From Clostridia bacterium (lineage in GTDB: Bacteria; Bacillota; Clostridia; Christensenellales; Borkfalkiaceae), in the NCBI GenBank assembly GCA_017625565.1, contig JAGAKN010000002.1:44916-108915 (forward strand): a DNA stretch of 64,000 nt. The letters run 5' to 3'. The notes beneath the pieces are model-generated. The model ran no database searches and was not told the DNA's origin. It saw only the letters and a program-made list of their open reading frames with translations. Of this stretch, positions 52,012-60,440 are shown piece by piece. Numbering within the stretch: position 1 is the first letter of the stretch; every line of letters starts with the position of its first letter. The translations under genes were made by a program, and so were the position numbers.

Positions 52012-53367
52012 ATGGAAAGTCAAAATAAAAAGAGTCTGAAATGGCTTTGGGTTTTGCTCGCGGTTGTCATTGTTGCGGGCATTGCAGCTTGGTGTACGTA
52101 TAGTGCAAGCCAATCGAAAGGCGTAGAAGGCGTATTCAAATTTAGTACGACGTTCGTAATGTTCGTGCTCGTGTTTGCAATCCTTGGATTAGGGTACTTA
52201 TTGGGCGCTATTAATATCAAAGGCGTATCGCTCGGAACGGCAGGGGTATTCTTGATCGCAATCTTGCTTGGTTGGGTATGTACTTTGGATTTTGGGAACG
52301 TACCCTTGTTGGGCTCGTTCCATATGGAAAGTACAAGTGAAACGGTCGTAAAATACTTAAAAGGACCTATCCAAAATATTGGTTTAATCATGTTCGTTGG
52401 TGCGGTTGGTTTTATCGCTGGTCCGAATTTCTTTAAAAACCTTGCAAAGAATTTTAAAACATATATTTTGTTGGGTGCAATTATCATTTTGGCGGGTACA
52501 CTCGTAGCGGTAATTTGCATTTTCTTGACGGATTACGGCTCTGAATACTGGGCAGGCATTTTGTCGGGGGCGCTCACGTCTACGCCTGGGTTCTCGGCGG
52601 CGCAAGATGCGGCGACGGAAAACCTTGCAAGAATCACGCTCGGGCACGCGATTGCTTATCCGTTCGGTGTTGTTGGGGTAGTCTTGTTCGTGCAATTAAT
52701 GCCCAAGCTTTTGAAATCGAACATGGATAAAGAACGCGAACTTTTAAAGCTCGGTGGCGAAGAAGAAAAACGGGATTACTCCAAGTTCTTCAAGTGCGAA
52801 GAATTCGGATTCTTGCCGTTTGCACTTGCGATCGTTGCAGGGTTGTTGCTCGGTTCGATTACCATTCCTTTGACAGGAAAGGGCTATGACGGAGCATGTT
52901 TCTCGCTTGGAACGACGGGTGGTGTATTGATTGCTTGCTTGGTTTTCGGGCATTTTGGACACATCGGTAAACTCTCGTTGGAAGTTAACGAACGTACGTT
53001 GAAAGTCCTTCGGGAATTTGGTCTTGCGTTATTCTTGCTCGGCGCAGGCTTTGAAGGTGGGGTAGCCCTCGTAGAAGAAATTAAGAATGCAGGGGGTGCA
53101 GGCATCGTTGTTTGGGGCTTCTTTGGTGGCGCTTTGATGACGGTATTCCCGATGGTTGTGGGCTATATCTTCGGTAAGTATTTGTTGAAATTACCGCTTT
53201 TGAACAGCCTTGGTTCGATCACGGGCGGTATGACGAGTACTCCCGCGCTTGGCACGTTGATTTCGACGGCAAAGACGGACGACGTAGCGTCGGCATACGC
53301 ATCGACGTATCCGATTGCGTTGGTATTGATCGTACTCGCGTCGCAACTTATGGTCACGTTGTTATAA
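52012..53367 (+). CDS. AspT/YidE-family dicarboxylate exchanger, probable succinate exporter
   Basis: 451 residues with about ten membrane segments and the duplicated Asp-Al_Ex halves: 'LSGALTSTPGFSAAQDAA' and its repeat 'SITGGMTSTPALGTLIS', each with a Gly/Thr/Ser/Pro core. The family includes the aspartate:alanine antiporter AspT and the succinate exporter SucE of Corynebacterium. Being last in an operon that makes succinate, export of succinate or exchange with another dicarboxylate (aspartate, malate, fumarate) is the likely role. No RCK (TrkA-C) domain separates the halves, unlike YidE. AAGGAG precedes the ATG. Confidence 0.8.
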   Translation: MESQNKKSLKWLWVLLAVVIVAGIAAWCTYSASQSKGVEGVFKFSTTFVMFVLVFAILGLGYLLGAINIKGVSLGTAGVFLIAILLGWVCTLDFGNVPLLGSFHMESTSETVVKYLKGPIQNIGLIMFVGAVGFIAGPNFFKNLAKNFKTYILLGAIIILAGTLVAVICIFLTDYGSEYWAGILSGALTSTPGFSAAQDAATENLARITLGHAIAYPFGVVGVVLFVQLMPKLLKSNMDKERELLKLGGEEEKRDYSKFFKCEEFGFLPFALAIVAGLLLGSITIPLTGKGYDGACFSLGTTGGVLIACLVFGHFGHIGKLSLEVNERTLKVLREFGLALFLLGAGFEGGVALVEEIKNAGGAGIVVWGFFGGALMTVFPMVVGYIFGKYLLKLPLLNSLGSITGGMTSTPALGTLISTAKTDDVASAYASTYPIALVLIVLASQLMVTLL

Positions 53368-53375
53368 GCAGTTTC

Positions 53376-53413
53376 TTCCCACCATACTTTTTACGGGTAT
53401 GGTGGGAAATTTT
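53376..53413 (+). terminator. Terminator of the fumarate/Flx-Hdr operon
   Basis: 12-bp stem TTCCCACCATAC / GTATGGTGGGAA followed by ATTTTC. Confidence 0.87.
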
Positions 53414-53475
53414 CTAAAATAGCTTAAAAATAGTTGATTTTTTTTTGGCGTTGTTATATAATATAAAAGCTGTTT

Positions 53476-53565
53476 GCAGAGATGGCGGAGCGGTCGAACG
53501 CGCACGATTCGAAATCGTGTTATGCAGGAATGTATACAAGGGTTCAAATCCCTTTCTCTGCGCCA
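53476..53565 (+). tRNA. tRNA-Ser (anticodon CGA)
   Basis: Acceptor stem GCAGAGA / TCTCTGC with discriminator G and encoded CCA. Anticodon stem CACGA/TCGTG holds loop TTCGAAA, anticodon CGA, reading UCG. A long variable arm (TATGCA-GGAA-TGTATA) marks a class II tRNA as expected for Ser. T-arm AAGGG-TTCAAAT-CCCTT. Confidence 0.95.
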
Positions 53566-53566
53566 C

Positions 53567-53600
53567 AAAATAAGGAAAGGTGTTTGCCTTTCCTTATTTT
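53567..53600 (+). terminator. Terminator of the tRNA gene
   Basis: Perfect 14-bp stem, 6-base loop, ending in TTATTTT, directly after the CCA end. Confidence 0.9.
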
Positions 53601-53609
53601 GTTGTATAG

Positions 53610-53643
53610 TAAAACACACCGCCTGAATTTTCAGACGGTGTGT
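53610..53643 (-). terminator. Terminator of the polyamine transporter operon
   Basis: Stem ACACACCG / CGGTGTGT with inner CTGAA/TTCAG (one mismatch between). The minus strand continues TTTTAC. Confidence 0.8.
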
Positions 53644-53660
53644 GAATTTTTATCAATCGT

Positions 53661-55076
53661 TTATTTGATATTATTCCACATACGGTTTGCTCGTTCGTTG
53701 GTTTCTTTGTCGAAATATTTCATAACGACCAAGTGATCGATGGTTTCAACGGTAGGGTACTGCGCGAACAGTTGACGGCGCGTTTGTTCTTCGGGAACGG
53801 TTAACAAATAGCGGTCGTCGTCGCCAAAGAAATATCGCAAATCGTACGTAGCCGTTTCCGTGTCTTCTTCACTTGCGGAATACGTTTCGCTAACGTAGTC
53901 GAATACGCTTTCGCCTGCGATACAGCTTGTGTAGCCGATATAATACATATTCCGTTGTACGTTATCGGGACGGGACAGGAAATTGATAAACGCCATTGCC
54001 GCGTTTTGTTTTTTCGCGCTCATGCCTTTCATCATTACCCAACCGTCAAACCACAAATTCGATGCGGTTTCAGGGATGCTGTATTCTAAAATTAGGCTGT
54101 TTTCTTCGTCGCCTTCTACTTCGTCGAGAATATATACGGCGTCACCACTCCATTGATAGGAAACGTTGAGCCGACCTGCTTGCATGTCGCTTTTTGCTTC
54201 GTCTGTTTCCAAACCGTACAAATTCTTACGTACTTTCTCAAGCAATTTCTTTACTTTGTTCATTGTATCGACGGACGTGTCATTCATCATTTCAGAAAGC
54301 GCAGTTTTGTAAGCCTCTTTGGTGATTTCCCCGTTGGAAAGTTGGATTTTCATCTCGGAGAGTTCTTCTTCGTAATACAATCCAAGCCCCATAAAATAGG
54401 AATCTCGCACGTTGTCTTTTGCGGTGATTTCTCGATGCAAATCGCTATTGAGTAGACAATTCCAGCTCTTCATCACGTCCGGGGTGATGTTTTCGGGATT
54501 GAAAACAAATCCCGTTGAGCCCCACATATATCCGGCGATATAGTCCGACCAGCTGCTCCCGTCGTTGTTTTTACCGTTTTCGAAAACTTCCTTAATATAC
54601 GGCGAAAGGTTTTGCGCGTAGTAGTTGGTTTCGACGGTGGGATCGAAAAAGCTTGCAGGGTATTTATCCAAGCGCTCTTCTTGTACGAGTTTCATCATCA
54701 TGTATTCCGACGGGCACAAAAGATCGTACGAATCTCCCATCTTGATTTTGTTATACATCGTTTCGTTGTCTTGGAGGGCGACGTATTCGACGGTGACGCG
54801 CTCGCCTGTTTGTTCAAAATACCAATCTTCGAATTCTTCATACATAGGTTGACTGTCTTTCAAATCGAATCCCGACGTTTCCAAGAACCAATCCCGAAAC
54901 GCCAAATCGTCTTCGTCTTCCCAATCGTAGTCTGCCATATCGATATACTCGTCCCAGCTGGCGACGCGCAGTACGTTTTCGCTACTTTGACCAAATCCGG
55001 TTTTCGTGCATCCGACAAGGGGAGTAATCGCTGCGAGGGTTGTGAATGCTAATAAAAAGCTTAATTTTTTTCTCAT
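53661..55076 (-). CDS. potD: Spermidine/putrescine-binding lipoprotein
   Basis: 471-residue lipoprotein; lipobox 'PLVGC' with Cys23. PotD marks: 'VLRVASWDEYIDM', 'MGDSYDLLCPSEYMMMKLVQEERL', 'YMWGSTGFVFNPE', 'WFDGWVMMKGM'. It is over 100 residues longer than PotD of E. coli. Extra sequence includes an acidic stretch before the binding fold (about 45-85). It overlaps potC by ATGA, last in puuR-potABCD. Confidence 0.93.
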   Translation of the reverse strand: MRKKLSFLLAFTTLAAITPLVGCTKTGFGQSSENVLRVASWDEYIDMADYDWEDEDDLAFRDWFLETSGFDLKDSQPMYEEFEDWYFEQTGERVTVEYVALQDNETMYNKIKMGDSYDLLCPSEYMMMKLVQEERLDKYPASFFDPTVETNYYAQNLSPYIKEVFENGKNNDGSSWSDYIAGYMWGSTGFVFNPENITPDVMKSWNCLLNSDLHREITAKDNVRDSYFMGLGLYYEEELSEMKIQLSNGEITKEAYKTALSEMMNDTSVDTMNKVKKLLEKVRKNLYGLETDEAKSDMQAGRLNVSYQWSGDAVYILDEVEGDEENSLILEYSIPETASNLWFDGWVMMKGMSAKKQNAAMAFINFLSRPDNVQRNMYYIGYTSCIAGESVFDYVSETYSASEEDTETATYDLRYFFGDDDRYLLTVPEEQTRRQLFAQYPTVETIDHLVVMKYFDKETNERANRMWNNIK

Positions 55077-55888
55077 TTTTTCTTACTCCTTGCTTTTCTG
55101 TAGGATACAACGTTCGCGAAAATGACGACGATAACAATCGCGAAGAAAATCAATGCCGTAAACGCCCAATAAGCTGCTTTGATCTTCGGTCCGACGGTGT
55201 TGTTCTTATCCAAGCCGTAGATGTGCGTACTAATCGTCTTAAAGGTATCGGGCTTTGTGTAAGCCGTAATGACGTAATCGTCCAAGGATAACGTAATCGA
55301 GAGTAAAAATCCTGCAACAATCCCCGGTAAAATTTGCGGAATAATTACCGAGAACAAAGCTTTCGTCGGCGTAGCGCCGAGATCGAGCGCCGCTTCGTAT
55401 AAATTATCGTCCATCTGCCGAAGTTTCGGCATGACGGACAAAAGCACGAAAGGAGTGCAAAGGATCATTTGTCCTACTACCAAGGGGATATAGGTGGATT
55501 TATCGATGCTAAAAAAGGAAACGAACAACGCAAAGGAGATCGCCGTGACAACTTCTGCATTGATGATGGGGATACGGTTGATAGCGGACAAGGATTTGTT
55601 TACTCGCTTTTTTGAATAGAAAATCCCGATAGCACCGATTGTACCCAAAACCGTCGAAAGAAATGCGACGACGATTGCGAGTAAAAACGTTTGCAAAACA
55701 ACGTGAATGGGCTCGTTTTCCCAATTAAAGAAGTATTCGTAGTGCGACCAACTAAACCCTTTCCAACCGCCTTGAATGATATCCGTAGCGTTAAAACTAT
55801 TCACGGTCAAGAAGATGATCGGGAAATAAATAAAGAGTAGGATTAAGGTGATAAACAACCATTTCAGCACAGTTTTTACTTTTACCAT
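55073..55888 (-). CDS. potC: Spermidine/putrescine ABC transporter permease PotC
   Basis: 271 residues, six membrane segments. ABC-permease loop 'LYEAALDLGATPTKALFSVIIP' couples to PotA. 'SLDDYVITAYTKP' is typical of PotC. It overlaps potB by 7 bases. Confidence 0.93.
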   Translation of the reverse strand: MVKVKTVLKWLFITLILLFIYFPIIFLTVNSFNATDIIQGGWKGFSWSHYEYFFNWENEPIHVVLQTFLLAIVVAFLSTVLGTIGAIGIFYSKKRVNKSLSAINRIPIINAEVVTAISFALFVSFFSIDKSTYIPLVVGQMILCTPFVLLSVMPKLRQMDDNLYEAALDLGATPTKALFSVIIPQILPGIVAGFLLSITLSLDDYVITAYTKPDTFKTISTHIYGLDKNNTVGPKIKAAYWAFTALIFFAIVIVVIFANVVSYRKARSKKK

Positions 55889-56739
55889 AACGCCGTCCCC
55901 CTTGTTCCTACGGTTTCGCTATCTTCCTTAAATCCGCCCGTCAACCACGTGATAAGGAACATAAACAGCAACAACACCAAAGCGATAAACGATCCGTCGT
56001 GCCAAAGATCGCCCATAAAATAGTCGTCGATGAGTTTTCCGATAATTTTTACGTTTCTAAAGGTTAAATAGTTGGAAACGACGTAGTTGGTCATCGACGG
56101 CAGGAAAACCATCGAAACACCGCTAATGATCCCAGCTTTAGACAACGGCAGGGTGACTTTCACGAATGCGCGCGCGCCCGTTGCACCCAAATCCCGTGCC
56201 GCCTCCAAATAACTCTTGTCGATTTTGATAATCGTGGTATAAATCGGCAAAATCATAAAGGGCAGGAAATCGTAAACCATACCGATAATCGTGTTAATCA
56301 TATTCCACGTGTCGGAGCGGTTATATGTACCCATCCAAACGAACAATTCCTTTAACGCGTTGATGCGAAGTACGAAGTTGATCCACATCGGAACGACGAA
56401 CAAGAGCAGGAGTACCGATTTGTTTTTCAGTTTACACTTTGCGATAATATAGGCTACGGGATAGGCGATAAACAGGCAGAGAAGGGTACTCATCGTGGAG
56501 ATGAAAAGACTACGCATAATCGTCTTAAAGGTATAGGATTTAAAGAATCCAAAGAACCCGTCGCCACCGTCGTTGAAAAACAGTCTGACGTATTCCGTCG
56601 TGAATTTCCCGTTATCGTCCGTGAATGCGTAATAGACGATAATCAAAAGGGGAATTAAAACGAAAAACGCCAAGAATAATCCGTAGGGGATCGCCAGCAG
56701 TTTTCGGGAAAAATGCGGTTTTGTTTTCGTTTTCGTCAT
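55882..56739 (-). CDS. potB: Spermidine/putrescine ABC transporter permease PotB
   Basis: 285 residues, six membrane segments. EAA loop 'YLEAARDLGATGARAFVKVTLP'; 'FLPSMTNYVVSNYL' is the usual PotB segment. It overlaps potA by ATGA, so PotA, B and C are translationally coupled. Confidence 0.93.
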   Translation of the reverse strand: MTKTKTKPHFSRKLLAIPYGLFLAFFVLIPLLIIVYYAFTDDNGKFTTEYVRLFFNDGGDGFFGFFKSYTFKTIMRSLFISTMSTLLCLFIAYPVAYIIAKCKLKNKSVLLLLFVVPMWINFVLRINALKELFVWMGTYNRSDTWNMINTIIGMVYDFLPFMILPIYTTIIKIDKSYLEAARDLGATGARAFVKVTLPLSKAGIISGVSMVFLPSMTNYVVSNYLTFRNVKIIGKLIDDYFMGDLWHDGSFIALVLLLFMFLITWLTGGFKEDSETVGTRGTALW

Positions 56740-58265
56740 TGTTTATTTCCCTCCGCAGGTTTTAACGTCAAACGGATTTTTTCTTTCGGAATGATCAAAC
56801 TAACGCGGTCGTTCTCGTTCCAAAGATCTTCGCACGCCAAAACGTAATCTTCTTCGTTGTCCGTACGTACGATATAGCGGTAGTATTCGCTCTTATAAAT
56901 CAAAGAAATAATATTCCCTTGCGCGATACCGCTATCGTCCAAATTATCGCTCATCGTGATATCGTGTAAGCCGACTTCGACGTTGACTTCCGTATCCGTC
57001 AAATCGAGTTTTTCACCCTTCGCCGTAATCAAATAGCCTTCTTCATCCAAGTGGCTACCGGGATAGAGTTGCGTGACGTCGCATTCGTATTCGCCGTCGC
57101 CGAATTCTACGGTGTTGCGTTTGGTGATGACGCCCGTGAACTGATTGACGCGGAAAATCTTTTTCATAACGTGGATGCCGTCGGGTTTGATAGCAAGCCC
57201 TACGGTTGCGCCGACTTCGGGCGCGCTCGTGCTTTGGATTTCAATTTCAAAGCGTCCGCATTGTACGAGAATTTGGTAATGAATGCCTTTAAAGACGACG
57301 GAAGTCACTTTCCCGTTCAAAAGATCGTCGGCAGGGGGCTTGATTTTAATATCTTCGGGGCGTACGACGACGTCCACGGGTTCGTCCTTTTCAAAGCCAC
57401 TATCCAAGCAGGGGAAGGTTTTACCGCAAAACCGAACGGATTTATCTTTGGGCATAACCCCCGTGAAAATATTGCTTTCGCCGATGAAGTCCGCAACGAA
57501 CGTGTTGTTCGGCTCGTTATAAATTTCTTCTGGAGTACCGATTTGTTGAATGACGCCGTCCGCCATAACGATAATCGTATCCGACATCGTCAAGGCTTCT
57601 TCCTGATCATGCGTGACGTAAATGAAAGTGATCCCCAAACGCTTATGCATGGCTTTGAGTTCGAGTTGCATTTCTTTGCGCATCTTTAAATCCAACGCGC
57701 CGAGTGGTTCGTCCAAGAGCAAAATCTTCGGCTCGTTGACGATGGAACGAGCGATGGCGATACGTTGTTGTTGTCCGCCGGAGAGCGTAGCAATGCTCCG
57801 TTTTTCAAAGCCCGACAAGTCGACGATATCCAAAGCTTTCCGTACTTTTTCCGCAATCACTTCCTTTGGCAATTTCTTATATTTGATTTTTTCGTTCCCG
57901 TTCTTATCTACGTACGTCGTTTCGACGCGTTTCAGTTTTAACCCAAACGCTACGTTTTCAAAGACGTTTAAGTGGGGGAATAACGCGTATTTTTGGAACA
58001 CGGTATTGACAGGACGTTTGTTCGGCGGTAAAATGCTAATATCTTCGCCGTTTAACAAGATTTTCCCGGCGGTAGGCAGTTCAAATCCTGCGATCATGCG
58101 CAAGGTCGTCGTTTTTCCGCAACCCGACGGGCCGAGAAAGGTGACGAATTCGCCTTGCTTGACAGAAAAATTCATATTTTCAACGACGGTCACGCCGTCA
58201 AATTCTTTGCTCACGTCTACGAGCTCGATAATCGCGCTTGCGCTTTGTTCTTTTTTCGTTTTCAT
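56736..58265 (-). CDS. potA: Spermidine/putrescine ABC transporter ATPase PotA (extended C-terminus)
   Basis: Walker A 'GPSGCGKTT', signature 'LSGGQQQR', Walker B 'ILLLDEPLGALD', switch 'YVTHDQEEALTMSD', then TOBE/OB regulatory domain ('VVRPEDIKI'). At 509 residues it is well above the usual 350-380: an inserted region near 400-480 interrupts or extends the TOBE domain. Its start lies 42 bases downstream of puuR, in one operon. Confidence 0.94.
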   Translation of the reverse strand: MKTKKEQSASAIIELVDVSKEFDGVTVVENMNFSVKQGEFVTFLGPSGCGKTTTLRMIAGFELPTAGKILLNGEDISILPPNKRPVNTVFQKYALFPHLNVFENVAFGLKLKRVETTYVDKNGNEKIKYKKLPKEVIAEKVRKALDIVDLSGFEKRSIATLSGGQQQRIAIARSIVNEPKILLLDEPLGALDLKMRKEMQLELKAMHKRLGITFIYVTHDQEEALTMSDTIIVMADGVIQQIGTPEEIYNEPNNTFVADFIGESNIFTGVMPKDKSVRFCGKTFPCLDSGFEKDEPVDVVVRPEDIKIKPPADDLLNGKVTSVVFKGIHYQILVQCGRFEIEIQSTSAPEVGATVGLAIKPDGIHVMKKIFRVNQFTGVITKRNTVEFGDGEYECDVTQLYPGSHLDEEGYLITAKGEKLDLTDTEVNVEVGLHDITMSDNLDDSGIAQGNIISLIYKSEYYRYIVRTDNEEDYVLACEDLWNENDRVSLIIPKEKIRLTLKPAEGNKQ

Positions 58266-58307
58266 ACTATTTCTCCCGAAAATTCTTTGGTAATACTGCG
58301 TTATTTC

Positions 58308-58841
58308 TTAAAAATTCGGCGGAGTGGAAATCCACACGAATTTTGCTTTGCTTTTGCCTTTGTTAATAATCGAATGCGGTTCGTTGGCTAGATAGTAGAA
58401 CGCCTCGCCTTTTTTACAAACGTGTTGTTTCTTCCCCAAACAAATCGCAATCTTCCCCTCCAAAACGTAGCCGAATTCTTCGCCGTCGTGGGGGACGTCG
58501 CCCGTAGTGGATACCCCTTCGGCGAGTTCGACCAAAACGGGCTCCATCATATTCTTTTGCGCGTTGGGAATTAACCAATTCCAAAGCACTCCGTCGGAAT
58601 CTTTTTCGATAAACTCGTTTTTAGAAAAGACAATCTTTTCTTCTCGTTCTTCCTGGAAAAATTCCGATAAATTACTGCCTACGGCCGATAGAATATCGGT
58701 AAGGGTTGCGATTGACGGGCTGTTCAGGTTGTTTTCTAATTGCGAAATATATCCTTTTGTCAATTCGCAACGGTCGGCTAACTCTTTTTGCGTCAAACCT
58801 TTCTGGATGCGCATCTGTTTGATTTTTTCGCCTAAATCCAT
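58308..58841 (-). CDS. puuR: XRE-cupin transcriptional regulator (PuuR-like)
   Basis: 177 residues. An N-terminal helix-turn-helix (1-60, 'GLTQKELADRCELTKGYISQLEN') joins a C-terminal cupin ('GDVPHDGEEFGYVLEGKIAICLG') expected to bind the effector, probably a polyamine. First gene of the puuR-potABCD operon. Three similar inverted repeats in its promoter suggest autoregulation of the whole operon. Confidence 0.92.
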   Translation of the reverse strand: MDLGEKIKQMRIQKGLTQKELADRCELTKGYISQLENNLNSPSIATLTDILSAVGSNLSEFFQEEREEKIVFSKNEFIEKDSDGVLWNWLIPNAQKNMMEPVLVELAEGVSTTGDVPHDGEEFGYVLEGKIAICLGKKQHVCKKGEAFYYLANEPHSIINKGKSKAKFVWISTPPNF

Positions 58842-58869
58842 AGCTTACCTCAACGGTTTATTTTTAAAA

Positions 58870-58955
58870 GTTTAGTAATTGTAAACTTTTTACTCTACAA
58901 AGTCAATTTTTAAAAAGTTTCCTAAAAATAAACAAAAAGTTTAGCAAAAATAAAC
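58870..58955 (-). promoter_or_regulatory. puuR promoter with three operator-like repeats
   Basis: Promoter on the minus strand: TTGACT (58901-58906), 17-base spacer, TACAAT (58878-58883). Three sites follow GTTTA-N7-TAAAC: 58870-58886 (exact, overlapping the -10), 58917-58933 (one change) and 58939-58955 (exact), centred 47 and 22 bases apart. Confidence 0.68.
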
Positions 58956-59043
58956 ATTCGACGATAATCATTATAAAAAAAACATAGGAATAAGTCAACT
59001 ATTTACATAGGCATTTTTATATATTTTTCGTGGATTTACAAAA

Positions 59044-59070
59044 TAAAAAACCGCCTTGAAACAAAGGCGG
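59044..59070 (-). terminator. Second terminator after rpsT
   Basis: Stem CCGCCTT / AAGGCGG, followed on the minus strand by TTTTTTATTTT. Confidence 0.8.
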
Positions 59071-59084
59071 GGTTGTACCGATAC

Positions 59085-59114
59085 GAAAAAAGGGGTCTAC
59101 CGATTGGCAGACCC
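59085..59114 (-). terminator. First terminator after rpsT
   Basis: Stem GGGTCT / AGACCC (59093-59098 with 59109-59114), followed on the minus strand by CTTTTTTC. The tandem pair isolates rpsT from the pot operon. Confidence 0.8.
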
Positions 59115-59150
59115 TCATATTTATAATATAGTGCATATTATAAAAAAGGA

Positions 59151-59414
59151 TTAGTTGAGCGAGTTAAGCTTCTTCGCGAGTTTTGCTTTTCTGTTGTTCG
59201 CGTTGTTCTTGTGAAGAACGCCTTTGGTGACAGCCGAATCGATTGCGGAAACGGTAGCAGGGAAAAGCTTCGTAGCTTCTTCCTTATTACCTGCTTCTAC
59301 AGCAGCGAGAAATTTCTTAACTTGCGTTTTCAAAGCGGACTTAATCGCTTTGTTTCTCATCGTTTTCTTTTCGATAACCAAAACTCTTTTCTTTGCGGAT
59401 TTAATATTAGGCAT
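59151..59414 (-). CDS. rpsT: 30S ribosomal protein S20
   Basis: 87 residues, the usual length, starting 'MPNIKSAKKRVLV'. The ATG at 59414 has AAGGAG seven bases upstream; an in-frame ATG eight codons earlier lies ahead of this site and is rejected. Lys-rich helical protein binding 16S rRNA, with 'HKNNANNRKAKLAKKLN' at the C-terminus. Transcribed alone, opposite to murI. Confidence 0.97.
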   Translation of the reverse strand: MPNIKSAKKRVLVIEKKTMRNKAIKSALKTQVKKFLAAVEAGNKEEATKLFPATVSAIDSAVTKGVLHKNNANNRKAKLAKKLNSLN

Positions 59415-59469
59415 AACAAATCTCCTTATGAATTCCAAAAATTTCTTAATAAATCAAATTGCGTAAACT

Positions 59470-59498
59470 ATTCTAACATAATTTCATTGGAAAGTAAA
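59470..59498 (-). promoter_or_regulatory. Promoter of rpsT
   Basis: Minus strand: TTTACT (59493-59498), 17-base spacer, TAGAAT (59470-59475). Confidence 0.5.
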
Positions 59499-59565
59499 CT
59501 GTTTTTCGGTCTAAAAACGCGAAAAAGCAAAAAAAAATAAAAAAAATCTTTTTTTTGGAGAAAAT

Positions 59566-60363
59566 ATGCGGATTTTAAAAGGTGGAGTTGGTTTTTTTGA
59601 TAGTGGGATCGGCGGAATGACCGTTCTTGCGGAGTGTCAAAAACGTTGCCCGGGGGAATTTTTTTATTATTATGGTGACAATAAACACGCGCCTTACGGC
59701 AATTTACCGTCCGAAAAAATCCGCCGTTTTGTGAAAAAGGCATTTCGAAGATTTCGAAAGTTAAAGGTGAGGGCGGTCGTGCTTGCTTGCAATACCGTGA
59801 CGGCGCTTTGTATAGACGAACTTCGTGGACAATATTCCTTCCCGATTATCGGCGCAGAGCCTGCGCTTGTCGAAGGAGCAAAACGCGGTGGAGAAGTGTT
59901 TGCACTCGTCACGCGCGCGACATATACGAGTGATCGGTTTCAGCGTCTATTATCAGACGTAGCCCGTCGCTATCCGCAGTCAAACGTGACCGCGTATCCC
60001 TGCGACTTGTTGGCTGGAATGATCGAACGGCATATTTTCGACCCTGATTTTTCATACGTGACGTATTTTCCGAAAGGCACTCCAAACAGCGTGGTACTCG
60101 GCTGTACGCACTATATATATATTAAGGAAGAAGTTCGTGGTTTTTATCAATGCCCCGTTTATGATGGCAACGAAGGGATCGCCAAACGTTTGTGTTCCAT
60201 CTTACAAAAAGAACGAATAGAGAACAAACGTTCGCACAAAAAACCGAAAAAAGCGAAAAAAAAGGTCGAAAAAAAGAGATTTTTGCGCATTTTCTTCTTA
60301 GGAAGCGGAAAAAAGGGGAATAAAAGGCTATACGAACAAATGTTCGCGTATAAAAATCGGTAA
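59566..60363 (+). CDS. murI: Glutamate racemase
   Basis: 265 residues; makes D-glutamate for peptidoglycan. 'GFFDSGIGGMTVL' (Asp12), Cys75 ('LACNT') and Cys180 ('LGCTHY') are the active-site residues. The conserved fold ends near residue 215; residues 219-236 are almost wholly Lys/Arg/Glu ('KRSHKKPKKAKKKVEKK'), an unusual basic tail. GGAG precedes the ATG. Close to the mraZ division cluster. Confidence 0.93.
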   Translation: MRILKGGVGFFDSGIGGMTVLAECQKRCPGEFFYYYGDNKHAPYGNLPSEKIRRFVKKAFRRFRKLKVRAVVLACNTVTALCIDELRGQYSFPIIGAEPALVEGAKRGGEVFALVTRATYTSDRFQRLLSDVARRYPQSNVTAYPCDLLAGMIERHIFDPDFSYVTYFPKGTPNSVVLGCTHYIYIKEEVRGFYQCPVYDGNEGIAKRLCSILQKERIENKRSHKKPKKAKKKVEKKRFLRIFFLGSGKKGNKRLYEQMFAYKNR

Positions 60364-60440
60364 AATTACGTTCAAGGGGGTGGTTTGTGGTCAAAAATCC
60401 CAAAATTTTCAAAAAAATTTAAAAAAAATTGCGTAAAATC

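Noticed and set aside
58842..58990. CRISPR-like repeats in the gap upstream of puuR
   Set aside because: Repeats are short (17 bases), irregularly spaced inverted repeats centred on a promoter; they fit operators, not a CRISPR array.
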